Of a stretch of 64,000 bases of DNA, positions 50,673 through 59,877 are shown in pieces. The position numbers and the translations under genes were made by a program. This stretch comes from Streptomyces sp. CG4 (GTDB lineage Bacteria; Actinomycetota; Actinomycetes; Streptomycetales; Streptomycetaceae). The stretch spans positions 2,666,001 to 2,730,000 of the forward strand of contig NZ_CP163525.1 of assembly GCF_041080655.1 (NCBI RefSeq), written 5' to 3'. Numbering within the stretch: position 1 is the first letter of the stretch; each line of letters opens with the position of its first letter. The notes under the pieces are model-generated. The model ran no database searches, had not been told where the DNA came from, and saw only the letters and a program-made list of their open reading frames with translations.

Positions 50673-52127
50673 ATGCACAGACGCGTGCGGCACAGACGTG
50701 CCCTGCTGCCCGCCCTCGCCGTGACCTCCCTCTTCCTCGCCGCGGCCTGCTCCTCGCCCGCATCGCACGCCGAACCGTCGGCGAGCACCGGACACGGCCG
50801 GCAGGTCGAGGTCACCGGCCGGCCCGCCGACGGCACGGACCACTCGCTCGCCGTAGCCGCCGCTCCCGCCACCGCCGCGACCGCCACGGCGGGACCGGCC
50901 GGTTCCGGGCAGCGGGCACACCGGACGGCGCTCGCCGTCAGCGCGTACGACAGCCACACCCGGCGGGCCGTCCTCTCCGACAAGGCTGCCCGTCAAGGGA
51001 GTTCACCCAGCTCCCCGACCGCCTCTCCCTCCTCTTCCCCCTCCCCCACCGGTGCCCCGCACCGGACCGCCGTCGGCGATGTGATCGCCAGCACGCCCGC
51101 GCCCGGCGCACCGCACGGACTGCTGGCCAAGGTCACCAAGGTCATCGGCGAGCGGGACGGCGGCACCGAGGTGCAGACGGAACCCGCCACGCTCAACGCG
51201 CTGCTCGGCGACGACAGCGCGAAGGGCGCCGTGCCGGTCGACCCCTCGTCCTTCGCCGTCGACAAGCTGCTGCCCGATGTGAAGGTGTCCTGGGCGAAGT
51301 CCGGTGACGTGCACGTCGGCCCGAAGGGGGCGACGGTGCCGCTCGGCAGCCTGCGGCTCGATGTGAGCGCCGGCATCCCGACCGCCCAGGGCGCCCCGGC
51401 CTCGGCCTCGGTGCACGGCTTCGTCCAGGTCGCCCCGCGGGTCGACTTCGCCTACGGCGGCACCGGTACCGACGCACCGCCCGGCTCCGCCTACCTCGGC
51501 GTGTCCGGTGACTGGACCTCCGGCTGGGCGGTCGAGGGCCGGGCCGCCGCGGCCACCGGCACCCCACTGCGGATCCCGTTCGCCAAGCTGCACGCCGACC
51601 CCGTCCTGCAGGTCGGCCCCGTCCCCGTCGTCGTCAACCTCGACCTGACCGCATACGTCCAGATCAGCGGCGACGGGCGGGTCACCGTCGACGTGGAGCA
51701 GCACCTCAAGGGCGACTTCAAGGCGGGCGGCACCTTCGGGCTGGCGCATGGCTGGACGCCGGTCAGCTCCGCGCACATGACGAGCACCCCCGTGCACGCC
51801 TCCGTCACCACCGCCGGGAACCTGAAGACGGCGCTCGGCGCCGAGGCCTCGGTCGGCCTCTACGGCACCGTGGGCGTCGCCGCCGACCTGGCTCCGTATC
51901 TCCGCGGCGAGGCCGCGGGCACGGTCACCGCCTCCACTGCCGACAGCGGGGCGAAGACCAATGCCGCCGAGGCGAAGACCGGGGCCGCCTGGGGCGTGTA
52001 CGGCGGGGTCGACCTGTCCGGGGCCCTGCGGCTCCAACTGTCCGTCTTCGGCACCCCGATCGTCCAGCGGAGCATCCCCCTGGGCACCCTGAACCGGGAG
52101 TGGAAGCTGGCGGGCGGCACCTTGTAG
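50673..52127 (+). CDS. Putative lipoprotein of unknown function
   Basis: 484 residues from the ATG at 50673 (MHRRVRHRRALLPALAVTSLFLAAACSSP). The lipobox LAAAC makes lipid anchoring likely. A Ser/Pro/Ala-rich stretch (about 115-140) follows, then a beta-rich region with repeated valine/glycine strands (VGPKGATVPLGSLRLDVSAG, GFVQVAPRVDFAYGG, VVVNLDLTAYVQISGDGRVTVDVEQHLKGDF). No catalytic motif seen. I do not recognise the family. Single gene. Confidence 0.8.
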   Translation: MHRRVRHRRALLPALAVTSLFLAAACSSPASHAEPSASTGHGRQVEVTGRPADGTDHSLAVAAAPATAATATAGPAGSGQRAHRTALAVSAYDSHTRRAVLSDKAARQGSSPSSPTASPSSSPSPTGAPHRTAVGDVIASTPAPGAPHGLLAKVTKVIGERDGGTEVQTEPATLNALLGDDSAKGAVPVDPSSFAVDKLLPDVKVSWAKSGDVHVGPKGATVPLGSLRLDVSAGIPTAQGAPASASVHGFVQVAPRVDFAYGGTGTDAPPGSAYLGVSGDWTSGWAVEGRAAAATGTPLRIPFAKLHADPVLQVGPVPVVVNLDLTAYVQISGDGRVTVDVEQHLKGDFKAGGTFGLAHGWTPVSSAHMTSTPVHASVTTAGNLKTALGAEASVGLYGTVGVAADLAPYLRGEAAGTVTASTADSGAKTNAAEAKTGAAWGVYGGVDLSGALRLQLSVFGTPIVQRSIPLGTLNREWKLAGGTL

Positions 52128-52273
52128 GCATGACAGGCAGACCGGCCGGGCGCACGGCTCCCGGGCGCCGCGGCCAGGCACCCGCCTCCGAGACACTGCC
52201 GTCAGCCACCCGGCTCCGAGGCACCGCGGCCAGGCTCTCGGCACGGAGGCACCAAGGCACCAAGGCAGCGCAC

Positions 52274-52705
52274 CTAGGCGCTCGGCTCCGAAGCAGCGCG
52301 CTGCGCCGACGCCGGTATCCAGCCCTGGCCGCGCAGCACGGACGACACGTCCGGGGCGCGGTAGTGCTCTCCCTTGAGGACCTTGCCGTCGGCCCGGCGG
52401 GCGACCTGCCCGTCCGGGCCGAGCTTGCTCATGTTGGCCCGGTGGATCTCGGCGATCACCTGATCGAGGTCGATGCCGTGGACCAGCGCCGTGCCGTACG
52501 CGACGTAGACCACGTCCGCCAGTTCGTGCGCGAGCTTGTCCAGCGGGCCGTCGACCGCGACCTCGGCGACCTCCGCGGCCTCCTCGGCGAGCAGTTCCCC
52601 ACGGTGCGCGGCCAGTTCGGGGGCCACCTCCGTCGGCGTACTGCGGGCGTCGAGTCCGAAGGCGCGGTGGAACTCTCGGACGAGGTCGGCGGGTGAAGTG
52701 CTCAT
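52274..52705 (-). CDS. MazG-like nucleotide pyrophosphohydrolase
   Basis: 143 residues. All-alpha NTP pyrophosphatase motifs: ELLAEEAAEVAEVA (ExxE) and LAHELADVVYVAYGTALVHG (ExxD). The C-terminus VARRADGKVLKGEHYRAPDVSSVL is typical of phosphoribosyl-ATP pyrophosphohydrolase-like MazG proteins of actinobacteria. Hydrolyses non-canonical or modified NTPs by inference. Divergent from the TAXI gene. Confidence 0.85.
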   Translation of the reverse strand: MSTSPADLVREFHRAFGLDARSTPTEVAPELAAHRGELLAEEAAEVAEVAVDGPLDKLAHELADVVYVAYGTALVHGIDLDQVIAEIHRANMSKLGPDGQVARRADGKVLKGEHYRAPDVSSVLRGQGWIPASAQRAASEPSA

Positions 52706-52811
52706 GCGTCGACTCTAACGGCGACCACTGACAGCGCCCGCGGCCCGCTTCCCCGTCCCGGAGTGACCCCTACCCTGGTCAGCGCCGCACCCGGCCTGGC
52801 AGGATCGCCGC

Positions 52812-53810
52812 ATGTCCAAGACGTTCCCCCGGATCGGCAGACGCCGGGCGCTGTCGGCCGCGGCCGCCGGTGCCGTGGTGCTCGGGCTCCTGCTGTGGTG
52901 GCTGCTGCCGCTGGGCGAGAAACCGCCGAGCGGGACGATCGTCTTCAGCACGGGCACGCCCCGAGGGGTGTACCAGGAGTACGGCGAGCGGCTGCGCGCC
53001 GAGTTCGCCAAGGACATGCCCGACCTGAAGGTGAAGCTGCTCAACAGCGCCGGTTCGCAGGAGAACGTGCAGCGGGTGGCGACCGGCAAGGCCGACTTCA
53101 CCATCGCCGCGGCCGACGCGGTGGAGGCGTACGAACTGGCGCACGGCAGCGGTGCCGAGCGGCTGCGCGGAGTGGCCCGGCTCTACGACGACTATGTGCA
53201 TCTCGTCGTACGCGGCGACTCGGACATCCGAAGCATCGCGGACCTGCGGCACAAGCGGGTGGCGACCGGGCTGCCCAACTCCGGGGTGCGGCTGATCGCC
53301 GAGCGGGTCCTCAAGGCCTCCGGTATCGACCCGCGCAAGGACATCGCCGCGGCCGCGGACGGAATCGACACCGGGCCCGACCGGCTGGCGCAGCACAAGA
53401 TCGACGCCTTCTTCTGGTCGGGCGGTCTGCCCACCAAGGGACTGGCGGCGCTGGCGAAGAAGGCCGGCTTCAAGTTCGTGCCGATCGAGGGCGACCTCGT
53501 CACCAAGCTGCACAACGAGGGCCAGGAGGCGCGCTACTACCGCGCCACCAACATCCCCGAGTCGGCCTACCCGACCGTACAGCTGGGCAGCCAGGTGCCG
53601 ACGATCGCCGTGTCCAACCTTCTGATGACCCGCACGGACATGGACCCCCGGCTGACCGAATGGGTCACCCGCACGGTCATCAAGAGCCGCGACGGCATCG
53701 GCGCCCACGTCCACTCCGCCCAACTGGTCGACCTGCGCACCGCCATCTACACCGACCCCCTCCCCCTCCAAGAGGGCGCCCGCCGCTACTACCGCTCGAT
53801 GAAGCCGTAG
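52812..53810 (+). CDS. TAXI-family TRAP transporter solute-binding protein
   Basis: 332 residues. A basic start with a hydrophobic helix (AAAAGAVVLGLLLWWLLPLG) anchors or exports it; RRRA is Tat-like but lacks a full motif. The TAXI fold shows IVFSTGTPRGVYQEYGERL, FTIAAADAVEAY, VHLVVRGDSDIRSIADLRHKRVATGLPNSGVRLIAERVL and FFWSGGLPTKGL. TRAP membrane subunits are not encoded nearby, so it is an orphan, as is common in actinomycetes. Ligand unknown. Confidence 0.88.
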   Translation: MSKTFPRIGRRRALSAAAAGAVVLGLLLWWLLPLGEKPPSGTIVFSTGTPRGVYQEYGERLRAEFAKDMPDLKVKLLNSAGSQENVQRVATGKADFTIAAADAVEAYELAHGSGAERLRGVARLYDDYVHLVVRGDSDIRSIADLRHKRVATGLPNSGVRLIAERVLKASGIDPRKDIAAAADGIDTGPDRLAQHKIDAFFWSGGLPTKGLAALAKKAGFKFVPIEGDLVTKLHNEGQEARYYRATNIPESAYPTVQLGSQVPTIAVSNLLMTRTDMDPRLTEWVTRTVIKSRDGIGAHVHSAQLVDLRTAIYTDPLPLQEGARRYYRSMKP

Positions 53811-53848
53811 CGGGGCGGACGAGAGCCTGTCGACCCGGGCCGAGCCGT

Positions 53849-53910
53849 TACCGGCTACCGGCTACCGGCTACCGGCTACCGGCTACCGGCTACCGGCTAC
53901 CGGCTACCGA
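53849..53910. repeat. Heptanucleotide tandem repeat
   Basis: TACCGGC repeated eight times exactly, with a ninth partial copy (TACCGA). It lies between the convergent TAXI gene and the gluK histidine-kinase gene. Slippage-prone VNTR. Confidence 0.92.
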
Positions 53911-53970
53911 TGGACGGTGACCAGTGCCCGGTGTGCCCGGGATGCCCGGTGTGCCCGCGCGCCCGCCCGG

Positions 53971-55374
53971 TCAGTGCTCCCCCTGCCGAGGCACCGTCAC
54001 CGTCACCCGCAAGCCACGCGGCTCGTGGTGGCTGTAGTCGATGCGCCCGCCGCCCGCCGCGAGCAACGCGCGCGTGATGGACAGGCCGAGGCCGGAGCCC
54101 TTGATGTTCTGGTGGCGGCCGCTGCGCCAGAAGCGGTCGCCCACGCGCGCGAGTTCCTCGTCGGTGAGGCCGGGTCCGGTGTCGGTGACGACGACCGAGG
54201 AGGTGTCGCCGTCGGCGGCGACGGTGACCTCCACCGTGCCGCCCTCGGGGGTGAACTTCACTGCGTTGTCGATCACCGCGTCCAGGGCGCTGGACAGGGT
54301 GATCGGGTCCGCCCAGGCGGTCGTGGGCGGACAGTCCCCGGTCAGCCGGACGCCCTTCGCGTCGGCGGCCGGTGACCAGGCGGCGACCCGCTCCCCCGCG
54401 AGCGCGCCGATGTCGGTCAGGCTCAGGTCCGCCGCGGCGTGCTCGGCCAGCGCCAGGTCGAGCAGGTCGTCCAGGACCTGCGCGAGGCGCTTGCCCTCGG
54501 TGCGGACCGAGGCGATCTCCTCGTTGCCCTCGGGGAGTTCGAGGGCGAGCAGTTCGATGCGCAGCAGCAGCGCCGAGAGCGGGTTGCGCAGTTGGTGCGA
54601 GGCGTCGGCGACGAAGGCGCGCTGCTGCTCCAGCACGTCCTCGACGTTGTCCGCCATCTCGTTGAACGACCGGGCCAGCCGTCTGAGTTCCGGCGGCCCG
54701 CCGGCGGCCGCGACCCGGGACTTCAGGCGTCCGGTGGCGATGTCGTGCGTGGTGGCGTCCAGGACCCGCACCGGCCTGAGCACCCAGCCGGTCAGCCGCA
54801 GCGCGGCGCCGACGGCCAGCAGCATCGCCGCGATCTCTCCGGCCCCGATCAGCAGCCAGCCGCGCAGGGTCCGCGAACGCATCTGCCCGGTGGGCGAGTC
54901 GGTGACCACGACCGCCACGACGTCCCCGTCCCGGATCACCGGGGAGGCGACGATGAGCCGGCTGCGCTGCCAGGGCCACACCTGTTTCGGGTCGTGGCTG
55001 CGCCGGCTGAGCAGGGCCTCGTCGAAGGCGTCCCGCACCTCCCCCGTCTGCGGTACGAACCAGTCGCCGGGGGAGTTGGCCATCGCCGAGCTGTTGCGGT
55101 AGAAGACGCCCGCGCGGATGCCGTAGACGCCGTAGTAGCTGTCCAGTTCGCTGCGCAGAGCCTCCAGGCGTTCGTCGGTGCTCGTGCGGCGGGAGCCGCT
55201 GGGCCCGCTCGTGACGAACTGGGCGAGCGCCGCGAAGCGGGCCGTGTCGTCGATGCGGTCGACGACGACCTTCTGCTGCTGGGCGGCGGCCAGGCTGACG
55301 GCGAGCGGAAGCCCGAGGGCGAGGAGTACGGCCGCCATCAGGACGATGAGCAGCGGCAGCAGACGTGCGCGCAC
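53971..55374 (-). CDS. gluK: Sensor histidine kinase of the glutamate two-component system
   Basis: 467 residues. First membrane segment (LLPLLIVLMAAVLLALGLPLA), extracellular sensor of about 140 residues, second membrane segment (about 172-192), HAMP (GWVLRPVRVLDATTHDIATGRL), DHp with phospho-acceptor His260 (FVADASHQLRNPLSALL), and HATPase with NAVKFTPEGG, DTGPGL and GSGLGLSI. GTG start; the response regulator gene is 9 bp upstream. Position next to gluABCD matches the described Streptomyces GluR-GluK system; glutamate sensing is inferred from that. Confidence 0.9.
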   Translation of the reverse strand: MRARLLPLLIVLMAAVLLALGLPLAVSLAAAQQQKVVVDRIDDTARFAALAQFVTSGPSGSRRTSTDERLEALRSELDSYYGVYGIRAGVFYRNSSAMANSPGDWFVPQTGEVRDAFDEALLSRRSHDPKQVWPWQRSRLIVASPVIRDGDVVAVVVTDSPTGQMRSRTLRGWLLIGAGEIAAMLLAVGAALRLTGWVLRPVRVLDATTHDIATGRLKSRVAAAGGPPELRRLARSFNEMADNVEDVLEQQRAFVADASHQLRNPLSALLLRIELLALELPEGNEEIASVRTEGKRLAQVLDDLLDLALAEHAAADLSLTDIGALAGERVAAWSPAADAKGVRLTGDCPPTTAWADPITLSSALDAVIDNAVKFTPEGGTVEVTVAADGDTSSVVVTDTGPGLTDEELARVGDRFWRSGRHQNIKGSGLGLSITRALLAAGGGRIDYSHHEPRGLRVTVTVPRQGEH

Positions 55375-55383
55375 CCGTCCCCG

Positions 55384-56070
55384 CTAGGCGGCCGGGGCGA
55401 CGAGGCGGTAGCCGACGCCGCGTACGGTCTCGATCAGCGCGGGCATGCGCAGTTTGGCCCGCAGGGAGGCGACGTGCACCTCCAGGGTGCGGCCGGTCCC
55501 CTCCCAACTGGTGCGCCAGACCTCGCTGATGATCTGTTCCCGCCGGAAGACCACACCGGGGCGCTGCGCGAGCAGGGCGAGCAGGTCGAACTCCTTGCGG
55601 GTCAGTTGGATGGTCGAACCGTCTACGGTGACCTGCCGGGTGGGCAGTTCTATCCGCATCGGGCCGAGCAGCAGGGAGCTCTCGGTACCGGCCCCCGCGT
55701 CCTCGTGGACGCTGCGCCGGCTGACGGCGTGGATACGGGCGAGCAGTTCCCCGGTGTCGTACGGCTTCACCACGTAGTCGTCGGCGCCGAGGTTGAGCCC
55801 GTGGATACGGGAGCGGACATCGGAGCGGGCGGTGACCATGATCACCGGCGTGCTGGTGCGTTTGCGTATCTTGCCGCACACCTCGTAGCCGTCCTGGTCG
55901 GGCAGGCCGAGGTCGAGCAGGACCACGCCGAAACCGTTGCCCTCGGGCACGAGGGCCTGGAGGGCCTCCTCGCCGCTGCGCGCGTGGGTGACGTCGAAAC
56001 CGTGCCGCGCGAGTACGGCGGACAGGGCCGCGGCGACGTGGTTGTCGTCCTCGACGAGCAGCAGTCTCAT
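55384..56070 (-). CDS. gluR: OmpR-family response regulator of the glutamate system
   Basis: 228 residues from the ATG at 56070 (GGAGGGGG upstream). Receiver domain MRLLLVEDD with phospho-acceptor Asp53 (LLDLGLPD), TARSD and KPYD, and a C-terminal winged helix (VTVDGSTIQLTRKEFDLLALLAQRPG...VHVASLRAKL). An open extension to 56226 has no support. Divergent from gluA, so the 291-bp gap probably holds its target promoter. Confidence 0.92.
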   Translation of the reverse strand: MRLLLVEDDNHVAAALSAVLARHGFDVTHARSGEEALQALVPEGNGFGVVLLDLGLPDQDGYEVCGKIRKRTSTPVIMVTARSDVRSRIHGLNLGADDYVVKPYDTGELLARIHAVSRRSVHEDAGAGTESSLLLGPMRIELPTRQVTVDGSTIQLTRKEFDLLALLAQRPGVVFRREQIISEVWRTSWEGTGRTLEVHVASLRAKLRMPALIETVRGVGYRLVAPAA

Positions 56071-56361
56071 CCCGGCCCCCTCCGGTTCAGCGGTCGTACG
56101 GTCTAGGTTCTCGTGCGTCAGGTAGCCCGCACGCGCGCGTGCACCCTGGCAGTCACGCTGATGGATAAGGACGGCGTCAAGAGGGTTCCGGTTGCCCGGC
56201 GTTTCCGTTATCCGGCCGATACGCACGCGGGCGGCAGGTACTACGACACGTGTCCGATTGCTATCGGATCGTGATGCTCAGATCTCCCTCAGATGTGATG
56301 ACGCAGGTCACAGCCGCTCACTACTGTCCTCCGAAACCGAGGAGGACGGAGCCTGAGAGCG

Positions 56362-57138
56362 ATGACCAATGTAGCGGTGGCCAAGGAAGGCGGGGCCACG
56401 TCCGACGATCTGGTCGTCCTGAAGAGCGTCAACAAGCACTTCGGCGCGTTGCATGTGCTCCAGGACATCGACCTGACGATCGCCCGCGGCGAGGTCGTCG
56501 TGGTCATCGGGCCCTCCGGGTCCGGAAAGTCGACCCTGTGCCGCACCATCAACCGCCTGGAGACGATCGACTCGGGCGCCATCACGATCGACGGAAAGCC
56601 GCTGCCCCAGGAGGGCAAGGAGCTGGCCCGGCTGCGGGCGGACGTCGGGATGGTCTTCCAGTCCTTCAACCTCTTCGCGCACAAGACCGTGCTCGAGAAC
56701 GTGATGCTGGGCCAGCTCAAGGTCCGCAAGGCGGACAAGAAGCAGGCCGAGGAGAAGGCCCGGTCGCTGCTCGACCGGGTCGGCGTGGGCACCCAGGCGG
56801 ACAAGTACCCCGCCCAGCTCTCCGGCGGCCAGCAGCAGCGCGTCGCCATCGCGCGGGCGCTGGCGATGGACCCGAAGGTCATGCTCTTCGACGAGCCGAC
56901 CTCCGCCCTCGACCCCGAGATGATCAACGAGGTCCTCGAGGTCATGCAGCAGCTCGCCCGCGAGGGCATGACGATGGTCGTCGTCACCCACGAGATGGGC
57001 TTCGCGCGTTCGGCCGCGAACCGGGTGGTCTTCATGGCCGACGGCCGGATCGTCGAACAGGCCGCGCCCGACCAGTTCTTCAGCAACCCGCGCAGCGACC
57101 GGGCCAAGGACTTCCTGTCCAAGATCCTGCACCACTGA
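56362..57138 (+). CDS. gluA: Glutamate ABC transporter ATP-binding protein
   Basis: 258 residues. Polar amino acid uptake ATPase (PAAT): Walker [11 protein letters not shown]-loop [17 protein letters not shown], signature [15 protein letters not shown], Walker [15 protein letters not shown] and the H-loop VVTHEMGFA. First gene of gluABCD; importer of glutamate in actinomycetes. No long 5' leader motif was recognised. Confidence 0.95.
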   Translation: MTNVAVAKEGGATSDDLVVLKSVNKHFGALHVLQDIDLTIARGEVVVVIGPSGSGKSTLCRTINRLETIDSGAITIDGKPLPQEGKELARLRADVGMVFQSFNLFAHKTVLENVMLGQLKVRKADKKQAEEKARSLLDRVGVGTQADKYPAQLSGGQQQRVAIARALAMDPKVMLFDEPTSALDPEMINEVLEVMQQLAREGMTMVVVTHEMGFARSAANRVVFMADGRIVEQAAPDQFFSNPRSDRAKDFLSKILHH

Positions 57139-57215
57139 CGGTACGAGCGGCCGCCCCAGCATGGGTCGGCTTTTCCAACGGACCTCGTTCCTCTCCATTC
57201 ATAAGGACGTTCAGC

Positions 57216-58046
57216 ATGAAGCTCCGCAAGGTCACCGCCGTCTCGGCCGTCGCCCTCGCCCTCGCCGTGTCGGTCACCGCGTGCAGCGGCAAGAAGAACG
57301 ACAGCGGCTCCTCCGGTGGCAAGAAGATCACCATCGGTATCAAGTTCGATCAGCCGGGCCTCGGCCAGAAGACCCCGCAGGGCTACGCGGGCTTCGACGT
57401 GGACGTGGCCACCTATGTCGCCAAGAAGCTCGGTTACAGCGCCGACCAGATCGAGTGGAAGGAGTCGAAGAGCGCCGACCGCGAGACCATGCTGCAGCGC
57501 GGTGACGTCGACTTCATCACAGCCACGTACTCGATCACGCCGAAGCGTCAGGCGAAGGTCGACTTCGCGGGCCCGTATCTGCTGGCCCACCAGGACGTGC
57601 TGCTGCGCGCGGACGACACGAAGATCAAGTCTCCGGCGGATCTGAACGGCAAGAAGCTCTGCTCGGTGGCCGGCTCGACCTCGGCGCAGAACCTCCACGA
57701 CAAGCTGGCTCCCCAGGCGAACCTCCAGACGTACCCGACCTACTCCGCCTGTCTGGGGGGTCTGCAGAGCGGCGCCATCGACGCCCTCACCACGGACGAC
57801 TCCATCCTCGCGGGCTACGCCTCCCAGGCCCAGTTCAAGGGCAAGTTCAAGCTGGGCGGCTTCAAGATGACCAACGAGAACTACGGCATCGGCGTCAAGA
57901 AGGGCAGCGACCTCAAGGCCAAGATCAACAAGGCCCTTGAGGAGATGGTCTCCGACGGCTCGTGGGAGACGGCCGTGAAGAAGAACTTCGGTCCGGCCGA
58001 CTACAAGAACGAGGCCGCCCCGAAGATCGGCGACATCAAGAGCTGA
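57216..58046 (+). CDS. gluB: Glutamate-binding lipoprotein
   Basis: 276 residues from the ATG at 57216 (AAGGACG upstream). Signal MKLRKVTAVSAVALALAVSVTAC with a C lipobox, then the PAAT substrate-binding fold: IGIKFDQPGLGQKTPQGYAGFDVDVATYVAKKLG, ITATYSITPKRQAKVDFAGPYLLAHQDVLLR, and TDDSILAGYASQ. Captures glutamate (or a related acidic amino acid) outside the membrane. Confidence 0.95.
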   Translation: MKLRKVTAVSAVALALAVSVTACSGKKNDSGSSGGKKITIGIKFDQPGLGQKTPQGYAGFDVDVATYVAKKLGYSADQIEWKESKSADRETMLQRGDVDFITATYSITPKRQAKVDFAGPYLLAHQDVLLRADDTKIKSPADLNGKKLCSVAGSTSAQNLHDKLAPQANLQTYPTYSACLGGLQSGAIDALTTDDSILAGYASQAQFKGKFKLGGFKMTNENYGIGVKKGSDLKAKINKALEEMVSDGSWETAVKKNFGPADYKNEAAPKIGDIKS

Positions 58047-58124
58047 GGCAACGCCCCGCCGGTGCGCCGCCTCTGAACACGGCGGCGCACCGGGGCATCC
58101 CTACACGCGGAAGCGCGGGAGATC

Positions 58125-58790
58125 GTGTTCGACTTTCTTGACAAGTACGACGTGCTGGGCGCCTTCTGGACGACGGTGCAGCTCACGCTGCTGTCGGCCG
58201 TGGGCTCCCTGGTCTGGGGCACTCTGCTGGCCGCCATGCGGGTGGGCCCGGTACCGCTGATGCGCGGTTTCGGCACCGCCTACGTGAACATCGTGCGGAA
58301 CATCCCCCTCACGGTGATCATCCTCTTCTCCTCCCTCGGCCTGAACCAGAATCTGAGCATCAACCTCGGTGCAAAAGACTTCGACACGATCAACTTCCGG
58401 CTGGCCGTGCTCGGTCTGATCGTCTACACCTCGGCCTTCGTGTGCGAGGCGATCCGGGCCGGCATCAACACGGTGCCGGTCGGCCAGGCGGAGGCGGCGC
58501 GGGCCATCGGACTGAATTTCCCCCAGGTGCTGGGCCTGGTCGTACTGCCTCAGGCCCTCCGCGCGGCCGTCGCTCCGCTGGCCAACGTACTGATCGCGCT
58601 GACGAAGAACACGACGGTGGCGGCCGCGATCGGCGTGGCGGAGGCAGCCTTCCTGATGAAGAAGATGATCGAGAACGAGGCGCAGCTGCTGGCGATCTCC
58701 GCGGTCATCGCCTTCGGGTTCGTCTGCCTGACCCTGCCGACCGGTCTGATCCTCGGCTGGGTGGGCAAGAAGGTGGCGGTGAAGCGATGA
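58125..58790 (+). CDS. gluC: Glutamate ABC transporter permease
   Basis: 221 residues starting at GTG (VFDFLDKYDVLGAFWTTVQLTLLSAVGS). PAAT permease with about five hydrophobic segments and the EAA loop EAARAIGLNFPQVLGLVVLPQALRAAVAPLANVLI. ATGA overlap with gluD. Forms the membrane channel with GluD. Confidence 0.95.
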   Translation: MFDFLDKYDVLGAFWTTVQLTLLSAVGSLVWGTLLAAMRVGPVPLMRGFGTAYVNIVRNIPLTVIILFSSLGLNQNLSINLGAKDFDTINFRLAVLGLIVYTSAFVCEAIRAGINTVPVGQAEAARAIGLNFPQVLGLVVLPQALRAAVAPLANVLIALTKNTTVAAAIGVAEAAFLMKKMIENEAQLLAISAVIAFGFVCLTLPTGLILGWVGKKVAVKR

Positions 58791-59677
58791 GCTCGGTCCT
58801 GTACGACGTCCAGGGACCGCGCGCCAAGCGGCGCAACGTCCTGTACACGGCGGTCTTCCTGATCGCCCTCGGGGCCGTCGCATGGTGGGTGTACAAGGCG
58901 TTCGACGACAAGGGACAGCTGGCCTGGGCACTGTGGAAGCCCTTCTTCGGCGGCACCGAGGCGTACACGACGTACATCTGGCCCGGTCTGCAGAAGACCC
59001 TGGAAGCGGCGGCCCTGGCGATGGTCATCGCGCTTCCGCTCGGCGCCGTCCTCGGTATAGCCCGGCTCTCGGACCACCTGTGGGTACGCGTCCCGGCCAC
59101 GATCGTGATCGAGTTCTTCCGCGCGATCCCCGTCCTGGTCCTGATGATCTTCGGGCTCGCCCTCTTCGCCCAGTACACCGACGTCAGTTCGGACGACCGG
59201 CCGTTCTACGCGGTCGTCACCGGCCTGGTGCTGTACAACGCGTCGGTGCTCGCGGAGATCGTCCGCGCGGGCATCCTCACCCTGCCGAAGGGACAGTCCG
59301 AGGCGGCCCTGGCGATCGGCCTGCGCAAGGGGCAGATGATGCGGCTCGTCCTGCTGCCGCAGTCGGTCACCGCCATGCTCCCGGCCATCGTCAGCCAGTT
59401 GGTGGTCATCGTGAAGGACACCGCCCTCGGCGGCGCGGTCCTCACCTTCCCCGAACTGATGGCCTCGGCCAACACGATGGCCGGCTACTACGGCAACATG
59501 ATCGCCTCGCTGACGGTGGTGGCCGTCATCTACGTGATCATCAACTTCTCCCTGACCTCGTTCGCGAGCTGGCTGGAGGGCCGGCTGCGGCGCGGCAAGA
59601 AGTCGACCGGCGCGGTGCTCGGCGCCCAGAACGAGGCGAATATCGCGGGTACGGCTGCCACCGGAACCACGGCCTGA
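58787..59677 (+). CDS. gluD: Glutamate ABC transporter permease
   Basis: 296 residues. Permease with the EAA loop SEAALAIGLRKGQMMRLVLLPQSVTAMLPAIVSQ, VVIEFFRAIPVLVLMIFGLALF and FTSFASW-like C-terminus. A short N-terminal cytoplasmic segment (MSSVLYDVQGPRAKRRN). Last gene of gluABCD, followed by a terminator. Confidence 0.95.
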   Translation: MSSVLYDVQGPRAKRRNVLYTAVFLIALGAVAWWVYKAFDDKGQLAWALWKPFFGGTEAYTTYIWPGLQKTLEAAALAMVIALPLGAVLGIARLSDHLWVRVPATIVIEFFRAIPVLVLMIFGLALFAQYTDVSSDDRPFYAVVTGLVLYNASVLAEIVRAGILTLPKGQSEAALAIGLRKGQMMRLVLLPQSVTAMLPAIVSQLVVIVKDTALGGAVLTFPELMASANTMAGYYGNMIASLTVVAVIYVIINFSLTSFASWLEGRLRRGKKSTGAVLGAQNEANIAGTAATGTTA

Positions 59678-59728
59678 CTCTCCCTCAAACCCGAATCGCA
59701 CGACGGTGCGAACCCGAATGCGCGACCC

Positions 59729-59758
59729 AAGGGCAGTGGTGTGATCGCCACTGCCCTT
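59729..59758 (+). terminator. Terminator of gluABCD
   Basis: AAGGGCAGTGG (59729-59739) pairs perfectly with CCACTGCCCTT (59748-59758) around an 8-nt loop, 52 bp after the gluD stop. Confidence 0.75.
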
Positions 59759-59877
59759 GGTCACTTGACGCAAACTCTGCCAATGGGTTGCATACGTTGT
59801 GTGATCGTGCACCCCGCTCCCCCTTCCTGTTCACTTGTCTCCGTCAGGGCATCGTCACGGGCAGGGGGCGCCGCGTC

